Of a stretch of DNA of 64,000 nucleotides, positions 46,300 through 54,806 are shown in pieces. Made by a program: the position numbers and the translations under genes. The stretch's first letter is position 1. Each line of letters begins with the position of its first letter. Where the stretch lies: NCBI GenBank assembly GCA_039028695.1, contig JBCCHN010000011.1, positions 1 to 64,000 on the forward strand. The letters run 5' to 3'. Origin of the DNA: JANQKX01 sp039028695 (GTDB lineage: Bacteria; Pseudomonadota; Alphaproteobacteria; Kiloniellales; Kiloniellaceae). The notes beneath the pieces were generated by a model. It was not told where the DNA came from. It did not search any database and saw only the letters and a list, made by a program, of their open reading frames with translations.

Positions 46300-46754
46300 C
46301 GCCTGGACTTGCGCGCGCCTCGGGCTGGCTTAGTGCACGAACTGGCCGTCTATACCATCGGCGGCGTGGTGCGTCTCAGCGACATCTTGCTCTAGATCGT
46401 ACCCGACGATGATCGCCTGGTTCTGGACGCCCCATTCCGCCTCACGAAAGAGATCGCATCCGTCAAGGCATGGAGGCTCGCATTCGCTTTGCCGCCTTTA
46501 ACGCCCGGACCGCACACGAGCCAAACGGTAAGATCACCTGGATCTCCCCGGATCAAACCCAGATGGCCGAGACCGGTGAGCCCTATTTCAAGATCCGTCT
46601 GCAGCTCAACGACGGCGAGCGCCAGCGCTTGGGGGAAAAGACCGAACCCGGCATGCCCGCCGATGTCATGATGACCTCAGAGGCCCGCTCCGTCAGCTCG
46701 TACCTTACCAGACCCATGACCGACCAATTCAATCGAGTCTTTCGGGAAAGGTGA
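46300..46754 (+). pseudogene. Relic of a HlyD-type membrane fusion protein, C-terminal part
   Basis: The last 150 or so residues of a type I secretion periplasmic adaptor are readable: LVHELAVYTIGGVVRLSDIL, an in-frame TAG, IVPDDDRLVLDAPFR, then a frameshift and QGMEARIRFAAFNARTA, then PGMPADVMM and PMTDQFNRVFRER to a natural end. Order and spacing follow the HlyD/PrtE family. With the stop, the shift and the missing first two thirds, it cannot work. No partner ABC exporter or outer-membrane gene remains. Confidence 0.75.
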
Positions 46755-46939
46755 TTTGACCAAGGCGCAAAGACGCTCGGAACTAGGCATCAAACTGGTT
46801 GCACCGGAAAACTCTCGAAATTGTTATACCCACTAGAGATCGCCGGCACAGGGCCGCGCCCCATTGCATTGGGGTCTGGGAAGACCCTCGACGTTTTTAG
46901 ATGCCGATTTCTAACACTCGCCATTCAGTATAGCAGACT

Positions 46940-48484
46940 CTAACCCTTTTCTTGAGAAGCCAGGCGCTTAAGGGCAGTGCGGTCAACCTTACCTGTTGCG
47001 GTGTAGGGTATTGCTTCCAGCACTCGAATTTCCTCGGGCGCCTTGTAGCCTACGCGGTCCCTCGCAAAGCGAATGAGCTCTTGATCGCTCGGTTGATCGG
47101 CACCTGGGCGTAATTCGATATAAGCACGGACGTTTTCACCATGCATCGGGTCGTGAACACCCACAACGCCGGCGGCGGCCACTGTTGTGTGCTCCAAAAG
47201 CGCGCTTTCGACTTCCTGGGGAGAGATATTGGAGCCGTCGTGTACAATGATCTGCTTGCTGCGACCACGAAACCAGAAGTACCCGTCTTGGTCTATGCGC
47301 AGAATGTCGCCACTGTCGAGCCATCCATCCTGAATGGTTGCCTCGCTGGCCGCTGGATTGTTCCAATACCCAGTCATGAGGGAAGGTGAACGCACCCAAA
47401 GACGCCCTTCCTGACCGACCGGTGCCTCGGACCCATTCTCATCGCGTAGGACAACCGTCGCACCCGGAAAGACCTTTCCAACTGAGCCAGGCCTATAGTC
47501 TGTTAACGGCCCATTGATAGAGATCCCACCAACTTCCGTCATTCCGTAACCTTCGCGTAACTCCAGGCCTGTCAAGTCGGTGAATTCCCGCATCAATTCA
47601 CTGGAAGCCTTGTCACCCACAGAAACGCACGATCGAACCGAACTGAAATCCTCCATGGTCGCTCCATGGTCGCGTATCAGTGCCAAGAGGGCCGAAGGCA
47701 GCATATGCAAGACGCTGGGACGGCTTTGCCTCAATAGCTGGAGAAGTGGTTCTGAATCGAGATGACGCAACACCATTACCCTAGCTCCGGCCGCGAATCC
47801 GGCGAGAGCAAATTTGAAGGCCCCTCCATGGGATAACGACGTGCCGGAAAGTATGGCGTCTTTAGGGCTTAACATTGACGCTGTTCTAAAGGACTCAATG
47901 GTCCATCCAAGCGTCTCGAAGCTATGTGTGACGCCTTTGGGCGCGCCAGTGCTGCCGGATGTAAAAAAGATGACCGCCGGACAATCAGCTGATGGTGGTA
48001 GAAGCTCACGGGCCGGCGGCTCCGACCGTATCAGCTCATGGAACGTGGTACCTGGACCATCGCCACCATATGTAACGCGGCCGAGTGGCAAGCGGCAGGC
48101 CAGCTTGCTGAGCGTTAGGTCCCTGGATCGTTCGTGATGGGCTAGAAGGATCGAAGGTTCAGCTATGTCCAGGGCGTGGTCGATTTCTGGTGCCATATAG
48201 CGATAGTTTAGCGGCGTAGCAACCAGACCAGCCCTGAGGCAGGCCAAATAGTGAATTACCAGCTCGCAGCGGTTCGGCATGAGCGAGGCGACACGGTCTC
48301 CAGGTTTAAGGCCGAGGGCCAGCAGGTTTCCAGCTAGCCGCGCGCAGGCTTGGTCTAGCTCGCTCCAACTCCAGCGCTGTTCCAAGGACATCAGTGCGAG
48401 GTCATTTGGCTTTTTTTCCAGACCACTTTTCAGAATATCTGTCGGACTGACGGGCTGCTCAAGTGGTGGTCCAGTAAAAGGCAT
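46940..48484 (-). CDS. AMP-dependent acyl-CoA synthetase/ligase
   Basis: A 514-residue member of the ANL superfamily that activates a carboxylic acid with ATP and joins it to coenzyme A. The P-loop motif is FFTSGSTGAPKGV (about 172-184); EGYGMTEVGG, DSGDILRIDQDGYFWFRGR and the C-terminal ATGKVDRTALK with the catalytic lysine are all in place. The substrate cannot be named; medium-chain, aromatic or hydroxylated acids are all possible. It stands alone with an MFS fragment 80 bases upstream, which may be what is left of a co-transcribed transporter. Confidence 0.87.
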   Translation of the reverse strand: MPFTGPPLEQPVSPTDILKSGLEKKPNDLALMSLEQRWSWSELDQACARLAGNLLALGLKPGDRVASLMPNRCELVIHYLACLRAGLVATPLNYRYMAPEIDHALDIAEPSILLAHHERSRDLTLSKLACRLPLGRVTYGGDGPGTTFHELIRSEPPARELLPPSADCPAVIFFTSGSTGAPKGVTHSFETLGWTIESFRTASMLSPKDAILSGTSLSHGGAFKFALAGFAAGARVMVLRHLDSEPLLQLLRQSRPSVLHMLPSALLALIRDHGATMEDFSSVRSCVSVGDKASSELMREFTDLTGLELREGYGMTEVGGISINGPLTDYRPGSVGKVFPGATVVLRDENGSEAPVGQEGRLWVRSPSLMTGYWNNPAASEATIQDGWLDSGDILRIDQDGYFWFRGRSKQIIVHDGSNISPQEVESALLEHTTVAAAGVVGVHDPMHGENVRAYIELRPGADQPSDQELIRFARDRVGYKAPEEIRVLEAIPYTATGKVDRTALKRLASQEKG

Positions 48485-48564
48485 GGATCAAGATCCGATC
48501 ATGAGAGTCGATAAAAAAGGGCGATTCAATAAAACGATGAACCGAGCCTATGAAAAAAATGATC

Positions 48565-48720
48565 CTAAGGGCATCGTTGGATAACCCTAGCAGCAAACAG
48601 CAATGCAGCGGCGACCAAAATTGAGGCAATCCCAAAACTGCCCATCGTTTGCCTAAGGGCGCCAGCGGTGGCGGGACCAATGATTTGGGTCTGGTCGGCA
48701 AGGCCCAAAAACGATGTCAT
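48565..48720 (-). pseudogene. Possible C-terminal fragment of an MFS transporter
   Basis: A 51-codon frame reads like the last two helices of a major facilitator protein: LGLADQTQIIGPATAGAL, then GSFGIASILVAAALLFAARV and a stop. No upstream part is found in any frame before an IS6 remnant starts at 48857. It precedes the acyl-CoA ligase gene on the same strand. A short real membrane peptide is the alternative reading. Confidence 0.4.
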
Positions 48721-48856
48721 CAGTAAATCCCGCAACGATCATCTCGATTTCCTGATCGCCAAACGCCTTTTCCCTGCCGCGACAATTTTCAGTGCGTCAT
48801 CTTTAGAAATTGTCTCTTCTGACACTCCAGGGCAACAATTCGAATTTATTTTTGTA

Positions 48857-49322
48857 TCTAACGCGAACGGGTGTCCGTTTTATCAGCGATCTAATCGACT
48901 AGGCTGCCAATTACCGCCTTTCAGCTAGGTCGGCGGAGCGGCGCTTCTCTAAATCAGATCTTCTGATTCGGTGTCGTTCGAGGTTGAAGTGGTTGTGAAT
49001 CGAGCTGTGGGCCGACGCGAACTTATGCACGGTCTTGAGATCCCGAAACTGGGTCATGGCCCCGTTCCGTCGTCGAATCGAAGCCGCGAACTTGGGAACA
49101 AGCCTATTCCATCAGAACCAAACGGTCTCATGGCAAACATCAAACCTTCGCTGGAAGTGGAGGTCCTCGACCCGGCGCAAAGTCGGTGAAAAGTGGAATT
49201 ACATCATCACCGTTGCGCGGATCACTTCGGGCAATGAATTGAAATAGCTGATGGACCTTTTCATCCCAATACGTTGGAAAATTGCTCCGCGCCTTTTCAA
49301 GTCATATTCTATGGATAAAGTT
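48857..49322 (-). mobile_element. IS6-family remnant, internally deleted
   Basis: The first 190 bases are nearly identical to the left part of the 52.8-53.6 kb copy, beginning TCTAACGCGAACGGGTGTCC and including AAATCAGATCTTCTGATTCG and the region coding the transposase C-terminus. After a deletion of about 300 bases, the match resumes with CCTATTCCATCAGAACC and runs to a GATAAAG near 49322 that aligns with the terminal repeat. No open frame survives. Confidence 0.72.
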
Positions 49323-49345
49323 TTGCGGACCAGTAACCCGCGCAC

Positions 49346-49378
49346 AAAAAAGTCTGAGCGAGACTAGCTCGCTCAGAC
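49346..49378 (-). terminator. Rho-independent terminator of katG
   Basis: An exact 11-base stem (GTCTGAGCGAG and its reverse complement) around a five-base loop, followed on the minus strand by six T. It begins 32 bases after the katG stop, so it should end the katG transcript. Confidence 0.85.
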
Positions 49379-49409
49379 CAAAAAGATGACAAGCCTTCAT
49401 ACCGGCGTT

Positions 49410-51578
49410 TTAAAGATCAAATCGATCAGCACTCATAACTTTCACCCAAGCGGCAACAAAGTCGCGAACGAACTTTTCTGCATTGTCATCTTGAGCATAG
49501 ACTTCGGCATAGGCCCGCAGGATCGAGTTTGATCCGAAGACCAAGTCAGCGCTGGTCGCCGTGAACTTCACAGCACCGCTTGCCCGGTCCCGCAGCTCGT
49601 AAGTGCCGTCTCCCAGCGGGTGCCAACTGAGCGACATATCCGTCAAGTTGACAAAAAAGTCCGTCGAGAGTTGACCTTCACGCGCGGTGAAAACGCCATG
49701 CTTGGAACCGCCGTGGTTGGCACCGACAACGCGCAGGCCACCCACCAGAACGGTCATTTCCGATGCCGTCAGACCCAGCAGTTGGGCCCGATCCAACATC
49801 AGACGTTCCGGACTATCGGCATACTTTTCTTTCTCCCAGTTCCGGAAACCGTCCGCTAAAGGCTCTAGCACGTCGAAAGAAGCGGCGTCGGTTTGATCAT
49901 CGCTTGCATCGCCACGGCCGGGCGTGAAGGGCACCTCGACGCTATGACCGGCAGCCTTGGCGGTTTGCTCCACACCCAGGTTACCGGCAAGGACGATCAC
50001 ATCGGCAACGGACGCACCCGTTTCCGCAGCAATCGGCTCCAGAGCCCCTAGGACCTTTGCGAGACGTGCAGGCTCATTGCCGGCCCAGTCTTTTTGCGGA
50101 GCCAAGCGAATGCGGGCACCGTTGGCGCCGCCGCGTTTATCCGAACCGCGGAAAGTGCGTGCACTATCCCAGGCCGTGGCGATCATCTCAGCGGCCGAAA
50201 GACCGGCGGCTTCGATTTTCGCTTTCACAGCACCAACATCGTAGCTGGTGGAACCGGCAGGGATGGGATCTTGCCAAATAAGGTCTTCCGCCGGAACGTC
50301 CGGGCCGAAGTAGTTGGCTTTGGGTCCCATGTCGCGGTGGGTCAATTTGAACCAGGCACGCCCGAAAGTCTCTGCAAAGTAAGCTGGATCGGCCATGAAC
50401 TTCTGGCAGATCTCGTTGTAGATCGGATCGACTTTCATCGCCATGTCGGCGTCGGTCATCACCGGCATACGATGGACGGAAGGATCAGTCGGATCGACCG
50501 GCTTTTCATCTTCCGGCATGTTGACGGGCTGCCATTGGTTAGCACCGGCAGGCGATTTGGTAAGCTCCCATTCGTAGCCGAAGAGATAGTCAAAATAGCC
50601 CATATCCCATTGGGTTGGGTTCTTTGACCAAGCCCCTTCGATGCCCGAGGTGTGGGCGTTGGTTGCTTTGCCATCCAGCGCGTCGTTCACCCATCCAAAA
50701 CCCTGAGCCTCAATCGAGGCGCCTTCGGGTTCGGCACCAACATTCGCGCCAGCGGCCGTACCGTGAGCTTTACCAACCGTGTGACCACCACAGGCGAGAG
50801 CGGCTGTTTCTTCGTCATTCATGGCCATACGGGCAAATGTTTCGCGGACGTGTAGTGCGGTGCGCGCTGGATCAGGATTACCGTTCACCCCTTCCGGGTT
50901 CACATAGATCAATCCCATATGGACCGCGCCCAAGGGAGATTTCAGCGTGGAGGGGTCGTTCAGGTCGTCATAGCGATTTTCACTCGGGGCCAGCCACTCG
51001 TTTTCAGCACCCCAATTGATATCCGTTTCCGGAGCCCAGATGTCTTCCCGACCGAAGCCGAAGCCAAAGGTCTTCAGGCCCATACTTTCATAGGCCATGG
51101 TGCCGGCGAGAACGATCAGGTCGGCCCAGGACAGCGCATTGCCGTATTTTTTCTTGATCGGCCAGAGCAAACGACGGGCTTTATCCAGGTTGCCGTTGTC
51201 GGGCCAGCTGTTCAGGGGGGCGAAGCGAATGTTACCGCTGCCACCGCCGCCGCGTCCATCGAAGGTACGGTAAGAACCAGCAGCATGCCAGGAGAGACGG
51301 ATCATCAGGCCACCGTAATGCCCATAGTCCGCCGGCCACCAGATCTGGCTTTCAGTCATCAAGGCCTTTAAGTCGTTTTTCACGCCCTCAAAGTCCAGCT
51401 TCTTGACGGCTTCGCGGTGATTATAGTCCGCATCCATCGGACTTGTACGGGCACCATGCTGGTGCAAAATGTCCAGTTTCAGGCTGCTTGGCCACCATTT
51501 GGTGACGGACTCGTCCATCGATGTATTCCCGCCGTGCATAACGGGGCATCCACCGATTCCCTTGTTGACCACGTTCAT
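49410..51578 (-). CDS. katG: Catalase-peroxidase
   Basis: A 722-residue bifunctional heme enzyme that removes hydrogen peroxide. The distal-site block is RLSWHAAGSYRTFDGRGG (Arg, Trp, His), the proximal histidine is in CGGHTVGKAHG, and the residues of the Met-Tyr-Trp adduct needed for catalase activity are seen in YVNPEGVNGNPDP and MAMNDEETA. Both halves of the duplicated fold are complete. Divergent from oxyR, with a perfect palindrome between them, and closed by a good terminator. Induction by peroxide through OxyR is the expected control. Confidence 0.97.
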   Translation of the reverse strand: MNVVNKGIGGCPVMHGGNTSMDESVTKWWPSSLKLDILHQHGARTSPMDADYNHREAVKKLDFEGVKNDLKALMTESQIWWPADYGHYGGLMIRLSWHAAGSYRTFDGRGGGGSGNIRFAPLNSWPDNGNLDKARRLLWPIKKKYGNALSWADLIVLAGTMAYESMGLKTFGFGFGREDIWAPETDINWGAENEWLAPSENRYDDLNDPSTLKSPLGAVHMGLIYVNPEGVNGNPDPARTALHVRETFARMAMNDEETAALACGGHTVGKAHGTAAGANVGAEPEGASIEAQGFGWVNDALDGKATNAHTSGIEGAWSKNPTQWDMGYFDYLFGYEWELTKSPAGANQWQPVNMPEDEKPVDPTDPSVHRMPVMTDADMAMKVDPIYNEICQKFMADPAYFAETFGRAWFKLTHRDMGPKANYFGPDVPAEDLIWQDPIPAGSTSYDVGAVKAKIEAAGLSAAEMIATAWDSARTFRGSDKRGGANGARIRLAPQKDWAGNEPARLAKVLGALEPIAAETGASVADVIVLAGNLGVEQTAKAAGHSVEVPFTPGRGDASDDQTDAASFDVLEPLADGFRNWEKEKYADSPERLMLDRAQLLGLTASEMTVLVGGLRVVGANHGGSKHGVFTAREGQLSTDFFVNLTDMSLSWHPLGDGTYELRDRASGAVKFTATSADLVFGSNSILRAYAEVYAQDDNAEKFVRDFVAAWVKVMSADRFDL

Positions 51579-51616
51579 TAGTTGTTCCTCTAAGCTATAG
51601 TTCGGTGATCAATAAC

Positions 51617-51637
51617 GATTTAAGATTATCTTAAATC
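51617..51637. promoter_or_regulatory. Perfect 21-base palindrome between katG and oxyR
   Basis: GATTTAAGAT, a central T and the exact reverse complement lie 39 bases upstream of katG and 129 upstream of oxyR. It has the T-N11-A symmetry of LysR-type sites and lies where OxyR would act on both genes, although it does not fit the E. coli ATAG/CTAT consensus. Binding by OxyR is inference. Confidence 0.55.
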
Positions 51638-51765
51638 TATGCGATCAAGGCCTGAAAGTAGAGGCGACACTTGAAAATGTGAAATCGATTAATTTTATGA
51701 GTTTAATCGGCAATTGTGATTATATGAAAGATCAGCATCGAAACTTCTTCCCATAGGCACACCTC

Positions 51766-52689
51766 ATGAATCTAAGAGACTTAGAATATCTTGTTGCTGT
51801 AGCTGACGAGCTACATTTCGGACGTGCGGCTGAGCGCTGCAACGCCAGCCAGCCTGCTCTCAGCGGCCAGTTACGGAAACTGGAAGACAATCTGGGCGTT
51901 AAGCTCTTCGAACGCACCAAGCGTCATGTGCGCATAACGGAGGTTGGCGCTGAAATCGCTGAAATTGCTCAAGATATCTTAAAAAAGGTTGGTTTAATGA
52001 GGGAAGTCGCCCTCTCCAACGCAGATCCTCTAAGCGGGTCTTTTACGCTTGGTGCGCCGCCAACCATCGGCCCTTATATTGCGCCGCTTTTGTTAAAGTC
52101 GGCAAAACATTATATGCCTAATCTGCGATTGGAGCTTGTTGAAGACCTTACCCAAAATCTCGAACAACAGCTCTCAGACGGTGACCTTGATGCCGCCCTG
52201 CTTGCAACACACCCCACGCATATGACCCTGGCAGAAATCGCTCTTTACGATGAGCCCTTCTGGGTCGCGCTGCCCCGTGATCACAGTATGGCTGATGAGG
52301 ATGCATTGGATGCATCGGCAATCAATCCTAGCGAGTTGCTTCTTCTTGCAGATGGGCATTGTCTTCGAGATCAAATCTATGAAGCCTGCAAAATCAAAAC
52401 TTCATCAGCAAAAGGCGATAAGGGCCCGAAGACCCAGCGAACCAGTCTTTCAACGATACTCACACTCGTGGGATCGGGTATGGGGGTGACATTGGTGCCG
52501 GCCACGAGTCTCTCGGGTTCATGGGTAACAGATGGCGGAGTTGTGGTTCGCCCGGAACGAAGCGGTACCGCGGGGCGCAAGGTATGGTTAGTGCACAGGA
52601 AGGCTTATCATCGTATGCCTTTGGTCGAAAAACTTGCAGACGTGATTGTAGCGTCAATGCCAAACACTGTGACCCCAACGAGGCGATAG
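51766..52689 (+). CDS. oxyR: OxyR, peroxide-sensing LysR regulator
   Basis: A 307-residue LysR-type activator of peroxide defence. The helix-turn-helix is at about residues 18-38 (FGRAAERCNASQPALSGQL). The redox pair is present at the same positions as in E. coli OxyR: Cys199 (DGHCLRDQ) and Cys208 (YEACKI), so oxidation to a disulfide should switch it on. It is divergent from katG across 187 bases containing a perfect palindrome. The assignment is firm from the cysteines and the context. Confidence 0.95.
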   Translation: MNLRDLEYLVAVADELHFGRAAERCNASQPALSGQLRKLEDNLGVKLFERTKRHVRITEVGAEIAEIAQDILKKVGLMREVALSNADPLSGSFTLGAPPTIGPYIAPLLLKSAKHYMPNLRLELVEDLTQNLEQQLSDGDLDAALLATHPTHMTLAEIALYDEPFWVALPRDHSMADEDALDASAINPSELLLLADGHCLRDQIYEACKIKTSSAKGDKGPKTQRTSLSTILTLVGSGMGVTLVPATSLSGSWVTDGGVVVRPERSGTAGRKVWLVHRKAYHRMPLVEKLADVIVASMPNTVTPTRR

Positions 52690-52795
52690 CGATTCGTCCA
52701 GCAATCCACCATTCTATTCAAATTGATCAGCCTTTTCAGACTAAAGACATGGCTCGGTAGCTGTTGTTTCAAGTCCCTTTGATTCAGCAAAAAAG

Positions 52796-53611
52796 GGCTT
52801 TGGTGCTGTCGGTCTAACGCGAACGGGTGTCCGTTTTATCAGCGATCTAATCGACTAGGCTGCCAATCACCGCCATTCAGCTAGGTCGGCGGAGCGGCCC
52901 TTCTTGAAATCAGATCTTCTGATTCGGTGTCGTTCGAGGCTGAAATGGTTGTGGATTGAGGCATTGGCCGAAGCGAACTTCTGTAGGGTCCGGATATCCC
53001 GAAACCGGGCCATAGCCCCCTACCTTCGTCGAAACGGCTGGTGAGAGTTTTCGGCCCTGTTGTTCAGCCAGCGGCCGCAAAGCTGTCGGTTGGCGATGCT
53101 CATTTCCTTCATCGCTGCGCCATAGGAGCGCAAGCGATCCGTGACGATTTGGTTCGGGCGGCCATATCGTATCATGGCCTTTTTTAGGAACGTTAGGGCT
53201 GCCTGACGATCCCGGCGCTTGGTGGCATAGGCTTCAAGCACCTCCCCTTCATGATCAACCGCCCGCCACAGATAGTGTGTTTGGCCATTGATCATTACAA
53301 AGACCTCATTCAGGTGCCAGCGCCATTGGGGGACGGCAGGGAATGCATGTTTGCGGCGCTGCCGGATCTCAGCCGCGAACATGTGACCAAACCTATTCCA
53401 CCAGAACCGCACAGTCTCATGGCAGATGTCGATGCCCCGCTCATGCAAAAGGTCTTCCGCCTGACGCAGGGACAAGGGAAAGCGGATGTACATCATCACC
53501 GTCAAGCGGATCACTTAGGGGGATGAGTTGAAGTACCGGAAGGGATTTTTCATCCCGAGAGGCTAGAAACCAGCTCGGCGTCGATTCAAGGCATTTTGCT
53601 CTGACAAAGCC
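52796..53611 (-). mobile_element. IS6-family insertion sequence, most complete copy, inactive
   Basis: About 816 bases. The left end begins GGCTTTGGTGCTGTC and the right end, read on the minus strand, begins GGCTTTGTCAGAGC, so the outer seven bases match as an inverted repeat, similar to IS6-family ends. One transposase frame spans most of it but has two nonsense codons. Parts of the same element recur at 13.4, 25.7, 32.6 and 48.9 kb, all in this orientation. I could not see clear target duplications. Confidence 0.75.
52867..53553 (-). pseudogene. IS6-family transposase with two nonsense codons
   Basis: A frame of 228 codons from ATG 53553 encodes a complete IS6-type DDE transposase: KNPFRYFNSSP, then TAA where a glutamate is usual, then VIRLTVMMYIRFPLSLRQ, WRWHLNEVFV with the first catalytic aspartate replaced by Asn (family: WRVDETYV or WHLDEVFV), YLWRAVDHEGEVL, IVTDRLRSYGAAMKE with the second Asp, NNRAENSHQPFRRR with the catalytic Glu, then TAG, then ARFRDIRTLQKFA to the end. 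The two stops sit where Glu codons are expected, each one base change away. With the altered catalytic residue the enzyme is dead. Confidence 0.75.
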
Positions 53612-53768
53612 AAAAGCGGAAATCAAACAATCAAATATCTATGGTCGTGATCCTGTCCACAAATGTCCCAAAACCAAAGATGAGTGTCATCTCACATTTT
53701 AGTCCCTATTGTTGGTTTTCGTATTTTTTGGCATGAGGAAAAAGATCACGTTCAAAAATGGAACCGCC

Positions 53769-54587
53769 TCACGCCGCGACAAAGGCGTTGTCGCCTTCTT
53801 CAATCCGATTTTCAATGTGCTCTCGCACGTAAGCAGATACATCCGGACTATCCAACGGAAACCACCCGCAACCTTTCAAAGCGTTGTATCGGTTCACAGT
53901 GCGCCCGAGAAACTGGAAAATCGATCTGTAGCATGAGATATCTTGAACGGAGTCTGTTGTACTGCCCACACTCAATCCCGAGAAGAACTGTTCTCGATGG
54001 GTTGTGGTTGCATAGAGTGTCGTATTCCAAATTGTGTGCCCTAGAAACCTCTCCCGTTCTGTAATGTACAGTCGATGCCCGGAATAGTATGCAATTCCAT
54101 CAAACTTCTGAACGCTCGCTGCGACGTTTTTTTCACCGTGGGTCCGTTCAATAGTTTTTGTGCCTACTACGCCATCAACTTCGAACAAGTGGATTAAGGT
54201 CCGCTGGATCAGACTAATCCGGCCCTTAACGACGAAGTGATTGTAGTAATATCCAAGGAACGACGCTAAGTCCTTGCTCGCTTGTGAGCGGGCCCACAAT
54301 TCCGACTCAATGGCGGATTTGTACGGGCGCGATCTTGATATGGATTCCGGTGGCCGTATTGCTACAAGATTCCGAAACTCGGAATGAGGAAGCAACAGTT
54401 CCCAGTCTTCTAAACCAAAGTGATCACATATCCGCTGAAGACTGCGAAATGTAGGGAACGTCTTACCGGAGAGATACTTTGTGAACTGTTGTCTGGAAAT
54501 GCCGATATGCCGACATACGTCACTGATCGAGCGGCTGTAGCCAACCAACAATCGCAGATTATTGGGCAGGTGATTTTTCTCTTTCAT
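53769..54587 (-). CDS. XRE-like helix-turn-helix regulator
   Basis: A 272-residue protein with an N-terminal XRE-type helix-turn-helix at about residues 18-60 (ISDVCRHIGISRQQFTKYLS, FPTFRSLQRICDHFGL) and a 190-residue C-terminal part I do not recognise. That part has no membrane helix and contains YYYNHFVVKGRISLIQRTLI and HRLYITERERFLGH blocks. It could bind a ligand. It is divergent from the Dpp-type ABC transporter operon across about 220 AT-rich bases, so control of that operon is plausible. Confidence 0.78.
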   Translation of the reverse strand: MKEKNHLPNNLRLLVGYSRSISDVCRHIGISRQQFTKYLSGKTFPTFRSLQRICDHFGLEDWELLLPHSEFRNLVAIRPPESISRSRPYKSAIESELWARSQASKDLASFLGYYYNHFVVKGRISLIQRTLIHLFEVDGVVGTKTIERTHGEKNVAASVQKFDGIAYYSGHRLYITERERFLGHTIWNTTLYATTTHREQFFSGLSVGSTTDSVQDISCYRSIFQFLGRTVNRYNALKGCGWFPLDSPDVSAYVREHIENRIEEGDNAFVAA

Positions 54588-54806
54588 CTATACATCCGCA
54601 CAAAGTTAAGATTTTTTGACGCGAAAAGAATAATAAGATTAACAAGTAGCGTCAAATTTGCTTCTTTGTTCCATTCAATTTGGCCTCACGTTGCGGCATA
54701 CTTTGTACTAATGGGCTCAGAGAAGCTCTGCAATAATCCCGTCCCAATGAGCCTAGATTAGGGGTTTAAGACTGGGGCTAAACAAACAGAAGGAGGCTTC
54801 CAGAAA

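Noticed and set aside
48459..48701. Minus-strand frame of 80 codons near the acyl-CoA ligase start
   Set aside because: The alternative frame at 48565-48720 reads as an MFS tail; this one has no sense.
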